The position numbers and the translations under genes are program-made. Under the pieces are notes generated by a model, which saw nothing but the letters and a program-made list of their open reading frames with translations, ran no database searches and was not told the origin of the DNA. 47,866 bases of DNA from Pseudomonadota bacterium (GTDB lineage Bacteria; Pseudomonadota; Alphaproteobacteria; Rhodospirillales; Magnetospirillaceae): contig JAJXUO010000021.1 of the NCBI GenBank assembly GCA_021782815.1, positions 1-47,866 on the forward strand. Reading direction: 5' to 3'. The number at the start of each line of letters is the position of its first letter. Positions within the stretch are counted from its first letter, which is position 1. This document shows, in pieces, positions 1-9,368 of this stretch.

Positions 1-790
1 TGCGCAGGGGCGGCACCTTGAACACCATGCGGTCGGCCTCGTCCTTGGTGACGCCATAGCGGCCCTGGGAGGGATTCTTGCTCTTGTAAGGCTCCGCCAC
101 CCCCATCTTCTGGAAGGAGTTGTTGCCCACCGCCGGGCCGTTGTGGCAGGCGGTGCAGCCGCTGTCCTTGAACAGTTGATAGCCCGCCTTTTCCTCGGCG
201 GTGATGGCCTTATCGTCGCCCTCCAGCCATTTGTCGAAGCGGGCGTTGGGGGTGACCAGGGTATTCTCGAAGGCGGCGATGGCCTTGGTCACCTCGTCGA
301 AGGTGATCTTGTCGGAGCCGAACACCTGCTTGAACTCGGCCACATAGCCCGGAATGGTCTGCAGCACCTTCACCGCCAGCACATGGGTCGAGGCCATTTC
401 GCCGGGATTGGCGATGGGGCCGCCGGCCTGGGCCTGCAGGGTGGGGGCGCGGCCATCCCAGAACTGCGCCACCGCCATGCTGGAATTCAGCACCGTCGGG
501 GCGCGGATCGGGCCTTCGTGCCAGTGATCGCCGATGGAGCTGGGCAGGTTGTCGGTGCCGCCCATGGACAGGTTGTGGCAGGAATTGCACGAGATATAGC
601 CCGACTTCGACAGGCGGGGATCGAAGAACAGCTTGGTGCCCAACTGGACCAGCCCCGGATTGGTGATCTTGGCGGGCTGGATGGGCTGGATGGGCTCATC
701 GGTCCTGGGCTTGCCGGCCAGGGCGGCGGAAGAGGCCAGGGCCAGCGACAACGCGGTGGTCAGGGCCAGCATGGTGCGGTTCACGGTCAT
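1..790 (-). CDS. ccp: Di-haem cytochrome c peroxidase, 3' end outside the window
   Basis: This gene reads leftward and runs off the left edge, so about 263 N-terminal residues are visible. The product is a periplasmic di-haem peroxidase (CcpA/MauG superfamily) that reduces H2O2 with electrons from small c-type cytochromes. A Sec signal peptide (MTVNRTMLALTTALSLALASSAALA) is followed by the first haem site CNSCH (bases near 580-595) and a second CTACH (near 145-160). Between them lie the family segments around DNLPSSIGDHWHEGPIRAPTVLNSS and FWDGRAPTLQAQAGGPI. The ATG at 788-790 directly precedes the signal peptide, which supports the start. A GC-rich hairpin lies in the leader. Identification is from visible motifs; the C-terminal Ca-site region cannot be checked. 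Confidence 0.93.
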   Translation of the reverse strand, partial: MTVNRTMLALTTALSLALASSAALAGKPRTDEPIQPIQPAKITNPGLVQLGTKLFFDPRLSKSGYISCNSCHNLSMGGTDNLPSSIGDHWHEGPIRAPTVLNSSMAVAQFWDGRAPTLQAQAGGPIANPGEMASTHVLAVKVLQTIPGYVAEFKQVFGSDKITFDEVTKAIAAFENTLVTPNARFDKWLEGDDKAITAEEKAGYQLFKDSGCTACHNGPAVGNNSFQKMGVAEPYKSKNPSQGRYGVTKDEADRMVFKVPPLR

Positions 791-808
791 CAGATGTTCC
801 CCAATGGC

Positions 809-833
809 AAAACCCCTTCCGGGCGGGAAGGGG
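809..833 (-). promoter_or_regulatory. Leader hairpin with short T-tract upstream of ccp
   Basis: On the minus strand an 8-bp perfect stem (CCCCTTCC / GGAAGGGG, bases 813-820 and 826-833) with a 5-nt loop is followed by TTTT, ending about 19 nt before the ccp ATG. It resembles a weak intrinsic terminator lying inside the leader. Further upstream (about 905-950) there is an AT-rich stretch, unusual for this sequence, that may hold the promoter. Function as an attenuator is inference. Confidence 0.35.
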
Positions 834-1037
834 GTGTGGGCGGCATGCCGTTCCCACAATTTACTTGTGGATATGAGGCTAGCGCGCCGCCTGGAGAAAA
901 GCACCAGAAATTTTATAATTATTCTAATTCTATATATTCTGGCCAGGATCGCTATGCCCCGAAATGACCGGAGGACATGCCGGCCCACCGTTTCTTCTCT
1001 TGCGCATCGGCCGCGAACCCCCTAGAAAAACCCGCGA

Positions 1038-1114
1038 CGGGGCGTAGCTCAGCCTGGTAGAGCGCCAGCTTTGGGAGCTGGATGCCGGAGGTTCGAATCC
1101 TCTCGCCCCGACCA
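1038..1114 (+). tRNA. tRNA-Pro (anticodon TGG)
   Basis: A full cloverleaf is visible: acceptor arms CGGGGCG / CGCCCCG, D-arm TAGCTCAGCCTGGTAGA, anticodon stem around loop TTTGGGA giving anticodon TGG, T-arm GGTTCGAATCC, and an encoded CCA at 1112-1114. Length is 77 nt. The next coding start lies only 24 nt downstream, so the tRNA and the glycosyltransferase gene may share a transcript. Confidence 0.97.
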
Positions 1115-1138
1115 TCGGATCCAGCGCCCACGGAAGCC

Positions 1139-2107
1139 ATGTCGCCGCCGCGCATTCTGTTCATCACCTCCAACCGCCTGGGCGATGCCGTGCTGTCCAC
1201 CGGCATTCTCGGCTATCTGTTGGAACGCCAGCCCGAGGCCCGTCTCACCGTGGCCTGCGGCGCCCTGCCGGCGCCGCTGTTCGCGGCCATCCCCCAGTTG
1301 GAGCGGCTGATTCCCCTGGTCAAGCGCGGCCGCGCCAGCCATTGGCGCGACCTGTGGCGCGCCAGTATCGGCACCCGCTGGGATCTGGTGGTGGATCTGC
1401 GCAATTCGCTGTTTCCCTGGCTGGTGCGGGCGCATAAGCGCATCCGTTTCGGGGCCGACGCCCGGCCCATGCACCGGGTGCGGCAACTGGCCGAGGCGGT
1501 GGGCTTGAGCCCCGATCTGGCGCCGTCGCCGCGCCTGTGGCTGGATGAGGCGGTGCGCGCCGAGGCCGCCTCGCGCCTGCCGCCGGACGGCTTGCCGGTT
1601 CTGGCCGTCGGCCCCACCGCCAACTGGAAGGGCAAGCAGTGGGATCCGGCCCGCTTTTCCGCCCTGATCGATCATGTCACCAGCCCCACCGGCGCCCTGC
1701 CGGGCGCCTGGGTGGCGGTGTTCGGCGCCGAGGCCGAGCGGCCTTCGGCGCAGCCGGTGCTGGACGCCATTCCCCTGGAACGCCGTCTCGATTTCGTCGG
1801 CGGCATGGACGTGGCCCTGGCCGGGGCCTGCCTGGAGCGCTGCGCCCTTTATGTGGGTAACGATTCCGGCCTGATGCACACCGCCTGCGCCGCCGGTATT
1901 CCCACCATCGGCCTCTTCGGCCCCAGCAGCGACGTGCATTACGGCCCCTGGGGCGCCCGCTGCCTGGCGGTGCGCACCCAGGAAAGCCCGGACTATTTCA
2001 TCGCCCACAAATGCCACGCCAACCCCAATCCGCAAGGGCTGCTGGACAGCATTTCGGTGGAGCAGGTGCTGCGGGCGGTGGATCAGGTGCTGCTGCGCGG
2101 CGCTTAA
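1139..2107 (+). CDS. Glycosyltransferase family 9 (ADP-heptose:LPS heptosyltransferase-like)
   Basis: The 322-residue product resembles GT9 heptosyltransferases, which add heptose to lipopolysaccharide core on the cytoplasmic face of the inner membrane. The N-terminal RILFITSNRLGDAVLSTGIL is the typical first Rossmann strand and acceptor loop. The C-terminal half has the donor-site signature YVGNDSGLMHTACAAGIPTIGLFGP. The ATG at 1139 is preferred because upstream in-frame codons lie inside tRNA-Pro; GGAAG about 3 nt upstream is a modest Shine-Dalgarno. The exact sugar donor and acceptor cannot be told from sequence. No other LPS genes flank it. Confidence 0.85.
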   Translation: MSPPRILFITSNRLGDAVLSTGILGYLLERQPEARLTVACGALPAPLFAAIPQLERLIPLVKRGRASHWRDLWRASIGTRWDLVVDLRNSLFPWLVRAHKRIRFGADARPMHRVRQLAEAVGLSPDLAPSPRLWLDEAVRAEAASRLPPDGLPVLAVGPTANWKGKQWDPARFSALIDHVTSPTGALPGAWVAVFGAEAERPSAQPVLDAIPLERRLDFVGGMDVALAGACLERCALYVGNDSGLMHTACAAGIPTIGLFGPSSDVHYGPWGARCLAVRTQESPDYFIAHKCHANPNPQGLLDSISVEQVLRAVDQVLLRGA

Positions 2108-2127
2108 ACCCGGCTTATCACCTCGCC

Positions 2128-2156
2128 TTGACAGTGCCGGGGTCCGGCTCCTAAGG
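2128..2156 (+). promoter_or_regulatory. Candidate promoter for the response-regulator gene
   Basis: A perfect -35-like TTGACA (2128-2133) is followed after 17 nt by CTAAGG (2151-2156), a poor -10. It lies in the only intergenic gap before the regulator at 2208. Support rests mainly on the -35. Confidence 0.3.
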
Positions 2157-2207
2157 TTGATCTCGTCTACGTTGTCCCGGCGGGCGCCGGGGAAGGGGAT
2201 CACCGCG

Positions 2208-2846
2208 ATGACCGTTCTGGTGCTGCTGGCTGATGATCATGCGATGGTGCGTGACGGGCTGAAACCGTTTCTGGCACCGCTGGCGCCCGATCTCAAGATT
2301 GTGGAGGCGGGGGATTTCCCGGCGGTGCAGGATGCGGTTTCCCGCTCCAAGCCCGATCTGGCCATCATCGATCTGAAAATGCCGGGCCTTGGCTCCATCG
2401 ACGATATCGGCGCCCTGAAGCGCCATGCTCCCAACATGAAGCTGGTGGTGCTGTCGGGCTCGGTGGACCGGGCCGACGTGGTGCGGGCCTACGAACTGGG
2501 GCTGGCCGGCTATCTGCCCAAATCCCTGGCCGGAGCGGCCATTACCCACGCCCTGCAGCTGGTGATGAGCGGCGAGAAGCATTTCCCCTCCTCGATCCTC
2601 ATGCAGGCGGCCGAGGCGCCCGGCTCCAGCCTGCCCTCGGGCAGTCCCTTCCGCGTGCTGTCGCCGCGCGAGCTGGATATCGTGCTGCATCTGGTGGGCG
2701 GCGCTCCCAACAAGGAAATCGCCAACCGCCTGGGGCTGACGGAAATCACCGTCAAGGCCCATCTGCGCAGCGTTTTCCGCAAGATGGGGGTGAACAACCG
2801 CACCCAACTGGTGGTGCTGGCCATCGAGCACGGCCTCAAGAACTGA
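2208..2846 (+). CDS. NarL/FixJ-family response regulator (REC-LuxR HTH)
   Basis: The 212-residue product has an N-terminal receiver domain (VLLADDHAMVRDGL, acidic pocket; predicted phospho-acceptor Asp55 in AIIDLKMP) and a C-terminal LuxR-type helix-turn-helix (LSPRELDIVLHLVGGAPNKEIANRLGLTEITVKAHLRSVFRKMGV, about residues 147-190). It should be a DNA-binding transcription factor. The ATG at 2208 places the receiver at residue 2 and has GGGGAAGGGG upstream. The hybrid kinase follows about 100 bp downstream in the same direction, so the two are probably functionally linked; its own terminal receiver suggests a phosphorelay or cross-talk. Confidence 0.92.
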   Translation: MTVLVLLADDHAMVRDGLKPFLAPLAPDLKIVEAGDFPAVQDAVSRSKPDLAIIDLKMPGLGSIDDIGALKRHAPNMKLVVLSGSVDRADVVRAYELGLAGYLPKSLAGAAITHALQLVMSGEKHFPSSILMQAAEAPGSSLPSGSPFRVLSPRELDIVLHLVGGAPNKEIANRLGLTEITVKAHLRSVFRKMGVNNRTQLVVLAIEHGLKN

Positions 2847-2950
2847 GCGCATCACTCTAAAGTATCGATCTTTCTCTTCCGATGTCTTGCCGCTCCTGGG
2901 CGGCGGCCCGACAATGCGGCAACGGCGGGGAAAGCGGGCTGGATGGGATC

Positions 2951-5900
2951 ATGTTGAAGTTTCTGGGGTTACGGCATCGGGATGGACGCGACCGGCATGT
3001 CTTGCCGCTGGCCGTCTTTCTGATGATCGCCACCCTGGTGCCGCTGCTGATCCTGACCTTCCTGTCCTGGCATTACACCAGCCGGGGGCTGATCAACGCC
3101 CGGCTCGACGCCTTGCGGCAAAGCAGCAACGACGGCGCCCGCCATATCGTTCAGGTGATGGACACCCTGATCGAGGATGGTCAGACCATTTCCGGCATGG
3201 ACAGCCTGGCCGGGTATGTGCGGCAAATGGCCGGCCCCACGGCGGGCGGCGGGCGGGTCAACGCCCGCGCTCCGGCTCTCGACCGCATGGTGGCGGAGCT
3301 GGGCAACCTCATCCGGGCGCGTCGTTTCTACGAAGGCTTCGTTCTGATCGATCCCTCGGGGCGCGAGATCATCGCCGTGCGCAATGATCACGGCCGGATC
3401 GAACGGCTGGCCGACAGCGCCCTCAGAACCCATCCCGGCATGGCGGCCAGCCCGCTCATCAACGCCCTGGCCCGCCCCTGCCTGCTGCCCTTCCGTCTGG
3501 ATGCCGACGAGGGCGAGGACAAGGATCCGCCGCTGCCGTCGCTGGCGCTGTTCATTCCCATCGATGGCGGCGGCGGCGCCCGTCTGGGCTATGTGGTTCT
3601 GCCGCTGAGGGGCGACGTGCTGCCCCATCTGCTGGACGGCGCCGCCCAAAGCGGCCAGACCATGACCCTGCTGGTCACCCAGCGGGGGCGGGTGATCAGC
3701 GGCTGGATGCCGCCCGGCCGTAGTCTGCCCGCGACCTTGAATTCGGTTCTGGGGGCGGGATGGGCCCGGGCGGTGCGGCCTTTGGATGCGGTTCTGCCCA
3801 ATCTCGGCGGCTACGGCCTGGCCAGCCGGGTGGTGGAATGGGACGGACAGGGCACGCAAAGCTGGCTGGTGCTGTCGCTGTGTCCGCGCGCCGAGATCCT
3901 GGAGCCGCTGCAAAGTTTGGGCTGGGCCCTGCTGTTCCTGCTGCTGGGGTCCACGGTGCTGACCCTGATCACCGGCATTCTCTTCAACCGCCGTTTGCTG
4001 CTGGATCCGGTGGGCGAGCTGCTGGCGGTGCTGGCGGCGGTGCGCGACGGCGATTTCACCGTGCGGGCGCAAAGCGGTGCGGGCGAGCTGGGGCATCTGG
4101 GCGAGGCCATCAACGCCATGGTGGCGGCGGTGGCGGAGCGGCGCCGCGAGCTGACCGCCACGGTGGCCGAACGCACCGAGGCCCTGCACCGCGAGATGAA
4201 CGAACGCCAGACGGCGCAGAATTTCCTGATGGACGCGGTGGAGGCCATGCAGGACGCCTTCCTGGTGTTCGACGAGCACGACCGCCTGGTGCTGTGCAAC
4301 AACCTGACCCGCCGCACCCTGCCGCTGGATGTGGCGAGCAAGCTGGTGCCGGGCATGCCCATGCGCGAGCTGCTGGAAGCCGGGGCCCGCAGCGGCACCA
4401 TCACCGCCGCCATCGGCCGCGAGGAGGAATGGGTGCGCGAGCGCCAGGAAGCGCACCGCCGGCCCTTTTTCGCGCATGAGGAGCGTCTGGACGGCGGCCG
4501 CTGGCTGGATGTGCGCTCGTGGCGCACGCCGTCGCGGGCCTGCGTCATCATCTGGTCCGACATCACGCCGCGCAAACAGGCCCAGCGCGACCTGCAGATG
4601 AGCGAGCGGCGCTTCCGCGCCCTGTTCGACAATATGCAGGATGCCGCCCTGGTGCTGCGCGCCGAGGATAACGGCGACAGCTTCCGCATCACCGATCTCA
4701 ACCACGCCGCCCAGGTCATGGACCGCATCGAGCGCGAGGCGGTGCTGGGCAAAAGCCTGGACGAGGTCTTTCCCGCCCTGCGCCGCTTGGGCAAGGTGGA
4801 GGCCATGGGCCGGGTGTGGCGCGAGCACCGCCCCGAGCGGCAGGCCACCTTCTTCTATGATGATCCCGCCCAGCCCAGCTGGCGCGACATGTCGCTGTTC
4901 CCGCTGTCCACCGGCGAGGTGGTGGCCATCTATCGCGACGTCACCACCGAATGCGAGTCCGAGGAGGCCCTGCTGCGCAGCGAGGAGCGCTACCGCATCC
5001 TGGTGGAAACCATGTCGGAAGGGCTGATCGTCACCGATCCCGATCTTACCATCGCCTATGTCAACGACCGCTTCGCCCAACTGGCCGGGCGGGCGCAGCG
5101 CGATCTGGTGGGCCATCGCCTGGACGAGGCCTTCCATCCGGAAAGCCGCGACATGCTGGCCCATTGGGGCGGCCGCCTGCAGTTCGGCCGCGCCGAGGTT
5201 TACGAGGCGGTGCTCGATGCCGGGGGCGGCGGCCGTGTCGAGGTGCTGGTGTCGCCCGCGCCCTTCTACGATGCCGCCGGCACCCTGGTGGGCAAGATGA
5301 GCGTGGTCACCGACATCACCCCGCTGAAGCAGGCCCAGGCGGCGCTGCGCGAGTCCGAAAGCCGTTTCCGCTCCATTTTCCAGGGGGCGCCCTTCGGCAT
5401 GGTGCTGGTGGCGGGCGACGGCACCCTGGCCGAGGTCAACCGCGCCTTCCAGACCATTTTCGACGTCAGCCCGACCCAGGTCATCGGCCTGCCGCTGGCC
5501 GCGTTCGGGCTGGGGGAACTGGTGGAGAAGGTGAGTCTGACCGGGGCCTGGTCGTGGGAAGGCCAGGCCGCCCTGCCGGACGGGCGTTCGGCCTGGCTGC
5601 GGGCCCATGCCGCCCAGGTGGCCGATCCGCGCGGCGGTCCGCCCGGTATCATCGCCACGGTGGAGGACGTCTCGCGCCGCAAGGAACTGGAGGAGCGCAT
5701 GGCCCATTCCTCCAAGCTGATGCTGCTGGGGGAAATGTCGGCGGGCCTGGCGCACGAGATCACCCAGCCCCTGAACGTCATCCGCCTGACCTCCGAAGCC
5801 ACCCTGGCCCGTATCGACGGCGACGGCGTTTCCATGGAGGAGGCGCGGGCCAAGCTCAAGATCATCAACGATCAGGCCGACCGCCTGTTCGACGTCATCG

Positions 5901-6844
5901 ACTATATGCAGGCCTTCAGCCGCCGCGAAAGCGAGCGGCGCGAGCCCTTCGATCTCTTCGACTCGCTGCGGGCGGCGGTGGCGCTGGTTACCGAAAGCTT
6001 CCGCCAGAAACGCATCCACATCGAGCTGGACCTGCCGGCCGGGCCGTGCGTGCTGCTGGGCCATGCCCGTCAGCTGGAACAGGTGGTGCTGAACCTTCTG
6101 ACCAATGCCCGCGACGCCATCACCGACAACACCGGCACGGCGGGCGGCGCCATCCATGTCAGCGGCTGGCGCCACGATGCCGACGGCCGCGCCGGCTTCA
6201 CCGTGGACGACGAGGGCCGGGGCATTCCGCCCGACAAGGCGCAGAAGATCTTCGAGCCGTTCTTTTCCACCAAGGGGCCGGGCAAGGGCACCGGCCTGGG
6301 GCTGTCCATCAGCCTGGGCATCGTGTCGGGCCTGGGCGGCAATATGACGGCGGGCGCCGCGCCGGGCGGCGGGGCGCGTTTCGCCGTCGAGCTGCCCCTG
6401 GCCCGGAACGGCGACGAGGCGATGCTTCCGCCGCCGCCGGCCGAGGCCGCCGAGGCCGCCGAGGTGCCCCCGGCCAACCGCGCTTCGGCCCATATCCTGG
6501 TGGTGGAAGACGAGGAACTGGCCGCCGGTGAAATGGCCGATTTCCTGGAACGGGGCGGCTATCGGGTGACGGTGCGCCATGGCGGCGAGGAGGCCATGGC
6601 CGCGTTTCTCGCCGATCCGGCCGATCTGGTGGTGACCGATCTCAACATGCCCGAGGGCGACGGCCGCGCCCTGATCGACGCCCTGCTGGGCGATTATCCC
6701 TATCTGCCGGTCATCGTGGTCACCGGGCGGCCCAATACCCGCGAGGGCGAGTTGGAAGAGGCGGCCAGCGGCGCCGACGTCATTCTGCGCAAGCCGATCC
6801 GCCTGCGCGAACTGTCCGAGCATATCAGCCGCCTGCTGGCATGA
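2951..6844 (+). CDS. Hybrid sensor histidine kinase (HAMP, four PAS, HisKA, HATPase, REC)
   Basis: The 1,297-residue inner-membrane kinase has TM1 at about 20-42, a roughly 280-residue periplasmic sensor, TM2 at about 326-345 and HAMP to about 400. Four PAS-like modules begin near 424, 555, 680 and 805. The HisKA domain carries [14 protein letters not shown] with His935. The ATPase domain has [18 protein letters not shown] and [11 protein letters not shown]-terminal receiver has predicted phospho-Asp1230 in [12 protein letters not shown]. The start at 2951 is preferred over an ATG at 2882, which has no ribosome site and adds a non-hydrophobic leader. The ligand is unknown. It sits between a NarL-type regulator and a small helical protein. 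Confidence 0.93.
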   Translation: MLKFLGLRHRDGRDRHVLPLAVFLMIATLVPLLILTFLSWHYTSRGLINARLDALRQSSNDGARHIVQVMDTLIEDGQTISGMDSLAGYVRQMAGPTAGGGRVNARAPALDRMVAELGNLIRARRFYEGFVLIDPSGREIIAVRNDHGRIERLADSALRTHPGMAASPLINALARPCLLPFRLDADEGEDKDPPLPSLALFIPIDGGGGARLGYVVLPLRGDVLPHLLDGAAQSGQTMTLLVTQRGRVISGWMPPGRSLPATLNSVLGAGWARAVRPLDAVLPNLGGYGLASRVVEWDGQGTQSWLVLSLCPRAEILEPLQSLGWALLFLLLGSTVLTLITGILFNRRLLLDPVGELLAVLAAVRDGDFTVRAQSGAGELGHLGEAINAMVAAVAERRRELTATVAERTEALHREMNERQTAQNFLMDAVEAMQDAFLVFDEHDRLVLCNNLTRRTLPLDVASKLVPGMPMRELLEAGARSGTITAAIGREEEWVRERQEAHRRPFFAHEERLDGGRWLDVRSWRTPSRACVIIWSDITPRKQAQRDLQMSERRFRALFDNMQDAALVLRAEDNGDSFRITDLNHAAQVMDRIEREAVLGKSLDEVFPALRRLGKVEAMGRVWREHRPERQATFFYDDPAQPSWRDMSLFPLSTGEVVAIYRDVTTECESEEALLRSEERYRILVETMSEGLIVTDPDLTIAYVNDRFAQLAGRAQRDLVGHRLDEAFHPESRDMLAHWGGRLQFGRAEVYEAVLDAGGGGRVEVLVSPAPFYDAAGTLVGKMSVVTDITPLKQAQAALRESESRFRSIFQGAPFGMVLVAGDGTLAEVNRAFQTIFDVSPTQVIGLPLAAFGLGELVEKVSLTGAWSWEGQAALPDGRSAWLRAHAAQVADPRGGPPGIIATVEDVSRRKELEERMAHSSKLMLLGEMSAGLAHEITQPLNVIRLTSEATLARIDGDGVSMEEARAKLKIINDQADRLFDVIDYMQAFSRRESERREPFDLFDSLRAAVALVTESFRQKRIHIELDLPAGPCVLLGHARQLEQVVLNLLTNARDAITDNTGTAGGAIHVSGWRHDADGRAGFTVDDEGRGIPPDKAQKIFEPFFSTKGPGKGTGLGLSISLGIVSGLGGNMTAGAAPGGGARFAVELPLARNGDEAMLPPPPAEAAEAAEVPPANRASAHILVVEDEELAAGEMADFLERGGYRVTVRHGGEEAMAAFLADPADLVVTDLNMPEGDGRALIDALLGDYPYLPVIVVTGRPNTREGELEEAASGADVILRKPIRLRELSEHISRLLA

Positions 6845-6904
6845 AATTGCTATCTTTCCGGCCGGAATGATGTTCCTCTGCCCGTCTTACCGGAGACCTC
6901 GACC

Positions 6905-7303
6905 ATGAGCCATATCCCCCCTTCCTCCTGGCCGCAGGGCCAACTGGACAGCCTGAATACCGAGGTTCTGAGCCTGCTGGAGGAGCTGCGCAATTATATC
7001 CGCGACCATCAGGCCGCCGATTTTCAAACCCTCGACGTGTCGGCCCGCATCGCCCTGTCGCGCATCCGTTCGGCCCTGACCCTGCAGTTGACCAGCATGG
7101 CCGGCTGGGTGCTGTTCCATCAGGCGCAGGCGGCGGGCGAGGACCTGCCCGAGGCGGCCACGGCGGGCGAGATCGCCAGCGTGGTCGAAGGCTGCGACGC
7201 CGCCCTGCTGGCGGCCATGCCCGAGGCCTTCCGCGCCATCCTCAATCGCGCCGACGCCCTGTTCCGCCGCCTGTCGGCCCTGGACGGCGGCGCTTCGGCA
7301 TAA
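6905..7303 (+). CDS. Small helical protein of unknown function
   Basis: The 132-residue product is predicted mostly alpha-helical, without signal peptide, membrane segment or cysteine motif. It has a leucine-rich N-terminal helix (LNTEVLSLLEELRNYI) and a central SRIRSALTLQLTSMAGWVLFHQAQAAGE. That central stretch faintly resembles DUF1465 (RcdA, a CtrA-degradation adaptor in Caulobacter), but I cannot confirm it. The gene lies 60 bp after the hybrid kinase, preceded by GGAGACCTCGACC, and may be its partner. Its TAA stop overlaps the T-tract of the convergent catabolic-operon terminator. Confidence 0.75.
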   Translation: MSHIPPSSWPQGQLDSLNTEVLSLLEELRNYIRDHQAADFQTLDVSARIALSRIRSALTLQLTSMAGWVLFHQAQAAGEDLPEAATAGEIASVVEGCDAALLAAMPEAFRAILNRADALFRRLSALDGGASA

Positions 7304-7332
7304 AAAACCGCCGGGCTTTGGCGGCCCGGCGG
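7302..7332 (-). terminator. Intrinsic terminator of the meta-cleavage operon
   Basis: A 9-bp perfect stem (CCGCCGGGC, 7308-7316, with GCCCGGCGG, 7324-7332) and a 7-nt loop are followed on the minus strand by TTTTTT (7307-7302). It lies about 50 bp past the tautomerase stop. On the plus strand no T-tract follows, so it mainly serves the minus-strand operon. Confidence 0.9.
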
Positions 7333-7380
7333 CAAGTCGTTTCTGGCGAGAGACCGGGATGCCGGGCATCCCAGAGGTGC

Positions 7381-7560
7381 TCATCCCTTGGGAACGCCCC
7401 CCACGGCGAAATGCTCGGGGGGGACTTCCCGCAGGATCACCCGGACCGCTTCGCTGGGGGCGCCGATGGAGGCCACCACCGCTTCGGTCACGGATTTCAT
7501 CAGGGCCGCCTTCTTTTCCTTGCTGCGGCCCTCCATCAGGGTGATTTCGACGATCGGCAT
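7381..7560 (-). CDS. dmpI: 4-Oxalocrotonate tautomerase
   Basis: The 59-residue product (mature N-terminus PIVEITLMEGRS) matches the small 4-OT family, which interconverts 2-hydroxymuconate and 2-oxo-3-hexenedioate in the meta-cleavage pathway. Catalytic residues are in place: Pro1 after Met removal, Arg11 (GRS) and Arg39 (VRVI), with the family HFxVGG near the C-terminus. Usual length is about 62. It is the last gene of the operon, 5 nt after the decarboxylase stop; GGAGTAACGCCC supplies a ribosome site overlapping that stop. Confidence 0.95.
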   Translation of the reverse strand: MPIVEITLMEGRSKEKKAALMKSVTEAVVASIGAPSEAVRVILREVPPEHFAVGGVPKG

Positions 7561-7565
7561 GGGCG

Positions 7566-8336
7566 TTACTCCTTGACCGAGAACGACAGCGCGCCCAGCG
7601 TCTGGAACTGGGTGCGGATATGCATGCCCGCGGCCAGCGGATGGGCGGCGGTGATGCCGCCGGCCAGCACGATATCGCCGGGTTTCAGGCTTTCGCCCCA
7701 GCGCGCCACCATGCGGGCGGCGGCCACCAGCGAACGCACCGGATGGCCGAGAATGGCGGCGGTGGAGCCCACCTGCACGGCGCGGCCGTCGGCCTCCATC
7801 ACCAGCCCCAGATTGGAAAAATCCAGGGTGGGGCTGTGCCAGCCGCCCAGCACGAAGCCCGACGACGAGGAATTGTCGGCCACCACGTCGGGCAGGGTGA
7901 ATTTGAAGTTCCGGTAGCGGCTGTCGATGATCTCCATGGCCGGGGCCACGGCCTCCACCGCCGCCAGCGCTTCCACCGCCGAGACCTCGCCGGCCAGCGG
8001 CGCCTTCATCAGGAAGGCCAATTCCGGCTCGACGCGGGGATGGGCGTAACGGGCCAGGGAAATGCTGCCGCCTTCCTCCACCCGCATGGCGTCGGTCAGG
8101 CGGCCCCAGATCACCTCGTTCACTCCCACCTGGGTCATCTTCACCCGGCTGGTCAGGCCCATCTTCACGCCCACCCGGCGTTCGCCGCGGGCATAACGGC
8201 GGGCCAGCGACAGCGCCTGGATGGCGTAGCCCTCGTCCACGGTGAAGGCTCGGTCCTCGGAGATCTGCGGCACCTCGCGGCCTTCGGCGGCGGCCTGGTC
8301 GAGAAAGGCGGCGTAATCGTTCAGGCTCTTGCTCAT
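7566..8336 (-). CDS. dmpH: 4-Oxalocrotonate decarboxylase
   Basis: The 256-residue protein belongs to the hydratase/decarboxylase superfamily and should convert 2-oxo-3-hexenedioate to 2-oxopent-4-enoate and CO2. Seen: [24 protein letters not shown], the metal-site region [14 protein letters not shown], and [30 protein letters not shown]. The ATG at 8336 overlaps the aldolase stop by four bases (ATGA), indicating translational coupling. It is a paralogue of the hydratase in the same operon; the decarboxylase call rests on position next to the tautomerase and on the SSSGFVLG version of the active-site region. Confidence 0.93.
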   Translation of the reverse strand: MSKSLNDYAAFLDQAAAEGREVPQISEDRAFTVDEGYAIQALSLARRYARGERRVGVKMGLTSRVKMTQVGVNEVIWGRLTDAMRVEEGGSISLARYAHPRVEPELAFLMKAPLAGEVSAVEALAAVEAVAPAMEIIDSRYRNFKFTLPDVVADNSSSSGFVLGGWHSPTLDFSNLGLVMEADGRAVQVGSTAAILGHPVRSLVAAARMVARWGESLKPGDIVLAGGITAAHPLAAGMHIRTQFQTLGALSFSVKE

Positions 8337-9364
8337 TGCGCGGCGCTCCCCTGTTCGCGGGCCTTCAGAAGATCGAGGGCCACGTCGACGATCATGTCCT
8401 CCTGGCCGCCCACCATCTTGCGCCGTCCCAGTTCCACCAGGATTTCGCGGGTGTCGATGCCGTAGGTCTGGCTGGCCCGTTCGGCGTGGCGCAGGAAGCT
8501 GGAATAAACCCCGGCATAGCCCAGCGACAGGCTTTCGCGGTCCACCCGCACCGGGCGGTCCTGCAACGGGCGCACCAGATCGTCGGCGGCGTCCATCAGG
8601 CGGAACAGATCGCAGCCGTGGTTCAGGCCCATGCGGTCCAGCACGGCGATCAGGGCCTCCAGGGGGGCGTTGCCGGCCCCGGCGCCCATGCCGGCCAGCG
8701 AGGCGTCGACACGCACCGCGCCTTCCTGGATACCGGCCACGGCGTTGGCCACCCCCAGGGTCAGGTTGTGGTGGGTATGCACGCCGATCTGGGTTTCGGG
8801 CTTCAGTTCGGCGCGGAACAGCTTCACCCGTTCGGCCACCTGATGCGGCAACAGGGCGCCGGCGGAATCCACCACGTAAACGCACTGGGCGCCGTAGCTT
8901 TCCATCAGCTTGGCCTGGGTCAGAAGGGCGGCGGGGCTGATCATGTGGCTCATCATCAAAAAGCCGATGGTGTCCATGCCCAGCTCGCGGGCGAAGGCGA
9001 TATGCTGGGCCGAAACGTCGGCCTCGGTGCAGTGGGTGGCCACGCGCACGCTGCGGGCGCCGCAGCTATAGGCCTCCTTCAGCTCGTGCTTGGTGCCGAT
9101 GCCGGGCAGCTGCAGCACGGTGGTCTTGGCATGCTTCAGCACGTCGGAAACGGCCGAGATCCACTCATAGTCGGTGTGGCTGCCGAAGCCGTAGTTGAAG
9201 CTGCCGCCGTTGATGCCGTCGCCGTGGGTGATCTCGATGGCGTCCACCTTGGCCGCGTCCAGGGCCTTGGCGATGGTCACCACGGTGTCCAGCGCGTATT
9301 GGTGGCGCAAGGCGTGCATGCCGTCGCGCAGGGTTACGTCCTGGATGTAGAGTTTATCGGTCAT
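8333..9364 (-). CDS. dmpG: 4-Hydroxy-2-oxovalerate aldolase
   Basis: The 343-residue product is a class II aldolase splitting 4-hydroxy-2-oxovalerate into pyruvate and acetaldehyde. The N-terminus [18 protein letters not shown] carries the conserved Arg/Asp and His21; HTHHN (about residues 200-204) is the metal-binding pair, and [17 protein letters not shown] the following loop. The C-terminal domain ([22 protein letters not shown]) is the docking part for the dehydrogenase. The gene precedes the decarboxylase with a 4-bp overlap and follows the partner dehydrogenase by 4 bp, consistent with the known DmpFG channelling complex. Confidence 0.97.
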   Translation of the reverse strand: MTDKLYIQDVTLRDGMHALRHQYALDTVVTIAKALDAAKVDAIEITHGDGINGGSFNYGFGSHTDYEWISAVSDVLKHAKTTVLQLPGIGTKHELKEAYSCGARSVRVATHCTEADVSAQHIAFARELGMDTIGFLMMSHMISPAALLTQAKLMESYGAQCVYVVDSAGALLPHQVAERVKLFRAELKPETQIGVHTHHNLTLGVANAVAGIQEGAVRVDASLAGMGAGAGNAPLEALIAVLDRMGLNHGCDLFRLMDAADDLVRPLQDRPVRVDRESLSLGYAGVYSSFLRHAERASQTYGIDTREILVELGRRKMVGGQEDMIVDVALDLLKAREQGSAAQ

Positions 9365-9368
9365 GGTG

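Noticed and set aside
2969-6823. A 1,284-codon open frame on the minus strand opposite the hybrid kinase
   Set aside because: It is the antisense shadow of a GC-rich gene. The translation is His/Gln/Gly-rich low-complexity without domains, while the plus-strand frame has complete kinase motifs.
6856-6867. 12-bp palindrome TTCCGGCCGGAA between the hybrid kinase and the small gene
   Set aside because: Short GC palindromes are expected in this composition, and it has no spacing relation to a promoter that I can see.
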